Assembly: GCF_021462225.1 (NCBI RefSeq)
Contig: NC_061800.1
Coordinates: forward strand, 12,632,749-12,696,748
DNA length: 64,000 nucleotides
Reading direction: 5' to 3'
From: Girardinichthys multiradiatus
Taxonomy: Eukaryota > Chordata > Actinopteri > Cyprinodontiformes > Goodeidae
Shown: one piece after another, positions 63,505 through 64,000 of the stretch
How positions within the stretch are numbered: the stretch's first letter is position 1
Layout: every line of letters begins with the position of its first letter
Notes under the pieces: model-generated
What the model saw: the letters and a program-made list of their open reading frames with translations, nothing else
Told to the model about the DNA's origin: nothing
Database searches by the model: none
Program-made: the position numbers and the translations under genes

Positions 63505-64000
63505 AGGCCCTTGCAAATGTGCTCCAACCCCTTAAACCTTTTCACATTTTGTCACGTTACAGCCACAATCTTCAATGTATTGGGATTTGGTGTGATAGGC
63601 AGGCATAAAGGAAGGAAGTATAATTGTGTAGTGGAAAGAAAAAGATACATAGGTTTCTAAAATATATATTTTTTTGCAAACAAAAATCAATAAAGTGAGG
63701 TTGTGTATTTGTTTTTAGCACTCTTTTTCCTTTATAGAAGTCACTTCATTAGTGACTATAATCATTTTGTGTCTAATTTAACTTAGTATAAATGAGGTGT
63801 TCTGTGTTTATTGGTTCTCATGAAAACCCAGGAACACTTTAGGACATGTGAAAGAAGGTCCCCTGGTCAAATCACAAAATTGAACTTTATGGTCTGTATG
63901 CCAACTGTTATGGATGAAGTGTCATCCACACTTTGAAACATGGTGGCAGCATCATGGTGTGGGAATGCCTTTCTTCAGCAGAGATGGGGAGGCTGCTCAG
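63505..64000 (+). mobile_element. Decayed Tc1 element in xpo4 intron 11 (cut by window edge)
   Basis: Left terminus near 63505 (CAGGCCCTTGCAAATGTGCT) with sub-terminal CACATTTTGTCACGTTACAG. Transposase remnants on the + strand from about 63840: a DFGQIT/KLNFM-like stretch with the first catalytic region lost, and TLKHGGSIMVWECLSSAEMG near 63935-63995. Frames are broken. The element continues past 64000. Confidence 0.8.

Noticed and set aside
1..64000. CRISPR array, bacterial operon, rRNA gene or integrated virus
   Set aside because: No regularly spaced identical repeats, no ribosome-binding-site organised genes, and no viral protein domains were seen.

Overview
The window is vertebrate nuclear DNA, almost certainly from a percomorph teleost fish. 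The repeats suggest a killifish or livebearer relative, but that is inference. Evidence is one split gene with vertebrate splice signals, a CpG-rich promoter, and an intron landscape full of Tc1/mariner, hAT-like, tRNA-SINE and LINE fragments typical of fish. There is no bacterial gene, rRNA gene or CRISPR array.

The only recognisable host gene is xpo4 (exportin-4, a karyopherin-beta nuclear transport receptor) on the + strand. Eleven coding exons can be placed by reading frame and by protein similarity: 5833-5901, 14647-14752, 22599-22740, 24884-25022, 27471-27587, 27665-27818, 42976-43088, 55433-55590, 62121-62295, 63015-63191 and 63293-63435. Joined, they give 1493 coding bases (497 codons plus 2 bases), about the N-terminal 43% of a protein that is about 1151 residues in human. 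The remaining exons lie beyond position 64000. Ten introns are complete. Nine are GT-AG; intron 6 (15.2 kb) is a clear AT-AC, U12-type intron.

Layout: 1-5620 is upstream intergenic DNA with a Tc1 end, an hAT-like repeat, a Tc1 transposase fragment and a possible terminal exon plus 3' UTR of an unidentified neighbour (4024 to about 4520). 5621-6530 is the GC-rich xpo4 promoter, with a perfect D-box palindrome and a ZNF143-like site. Intron 1 carries a four-level nest of transposons (11240-14395). Intron 2 is largely a row of elements: hAT with a BED finger, three Tc1/mariner elements, and a THAP-domain repeat. One Tc1 (19216-20783) has an uninterrupted 320-residue transposase and 200-bp inverted repeats that are about 97.5% identical. 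Intron 6 carries a deletion derivative of a Tc1 found in intron 2, several decayed Tc1 copies and a LINE tail. Intron 7 carries a SINE with perfect target-site duplication, beside a perfect 38-bp hairpin. Introns 8 to 11 are sparser.

Nothing here looks like a wholly new molecular system. The most notable points are the U12-type intron with tandem AC/AG acceptor options, the nested transposon stratigraphy, the nearly intact Tc1, the perfect foldback at 45 kb, and the promoter sites.
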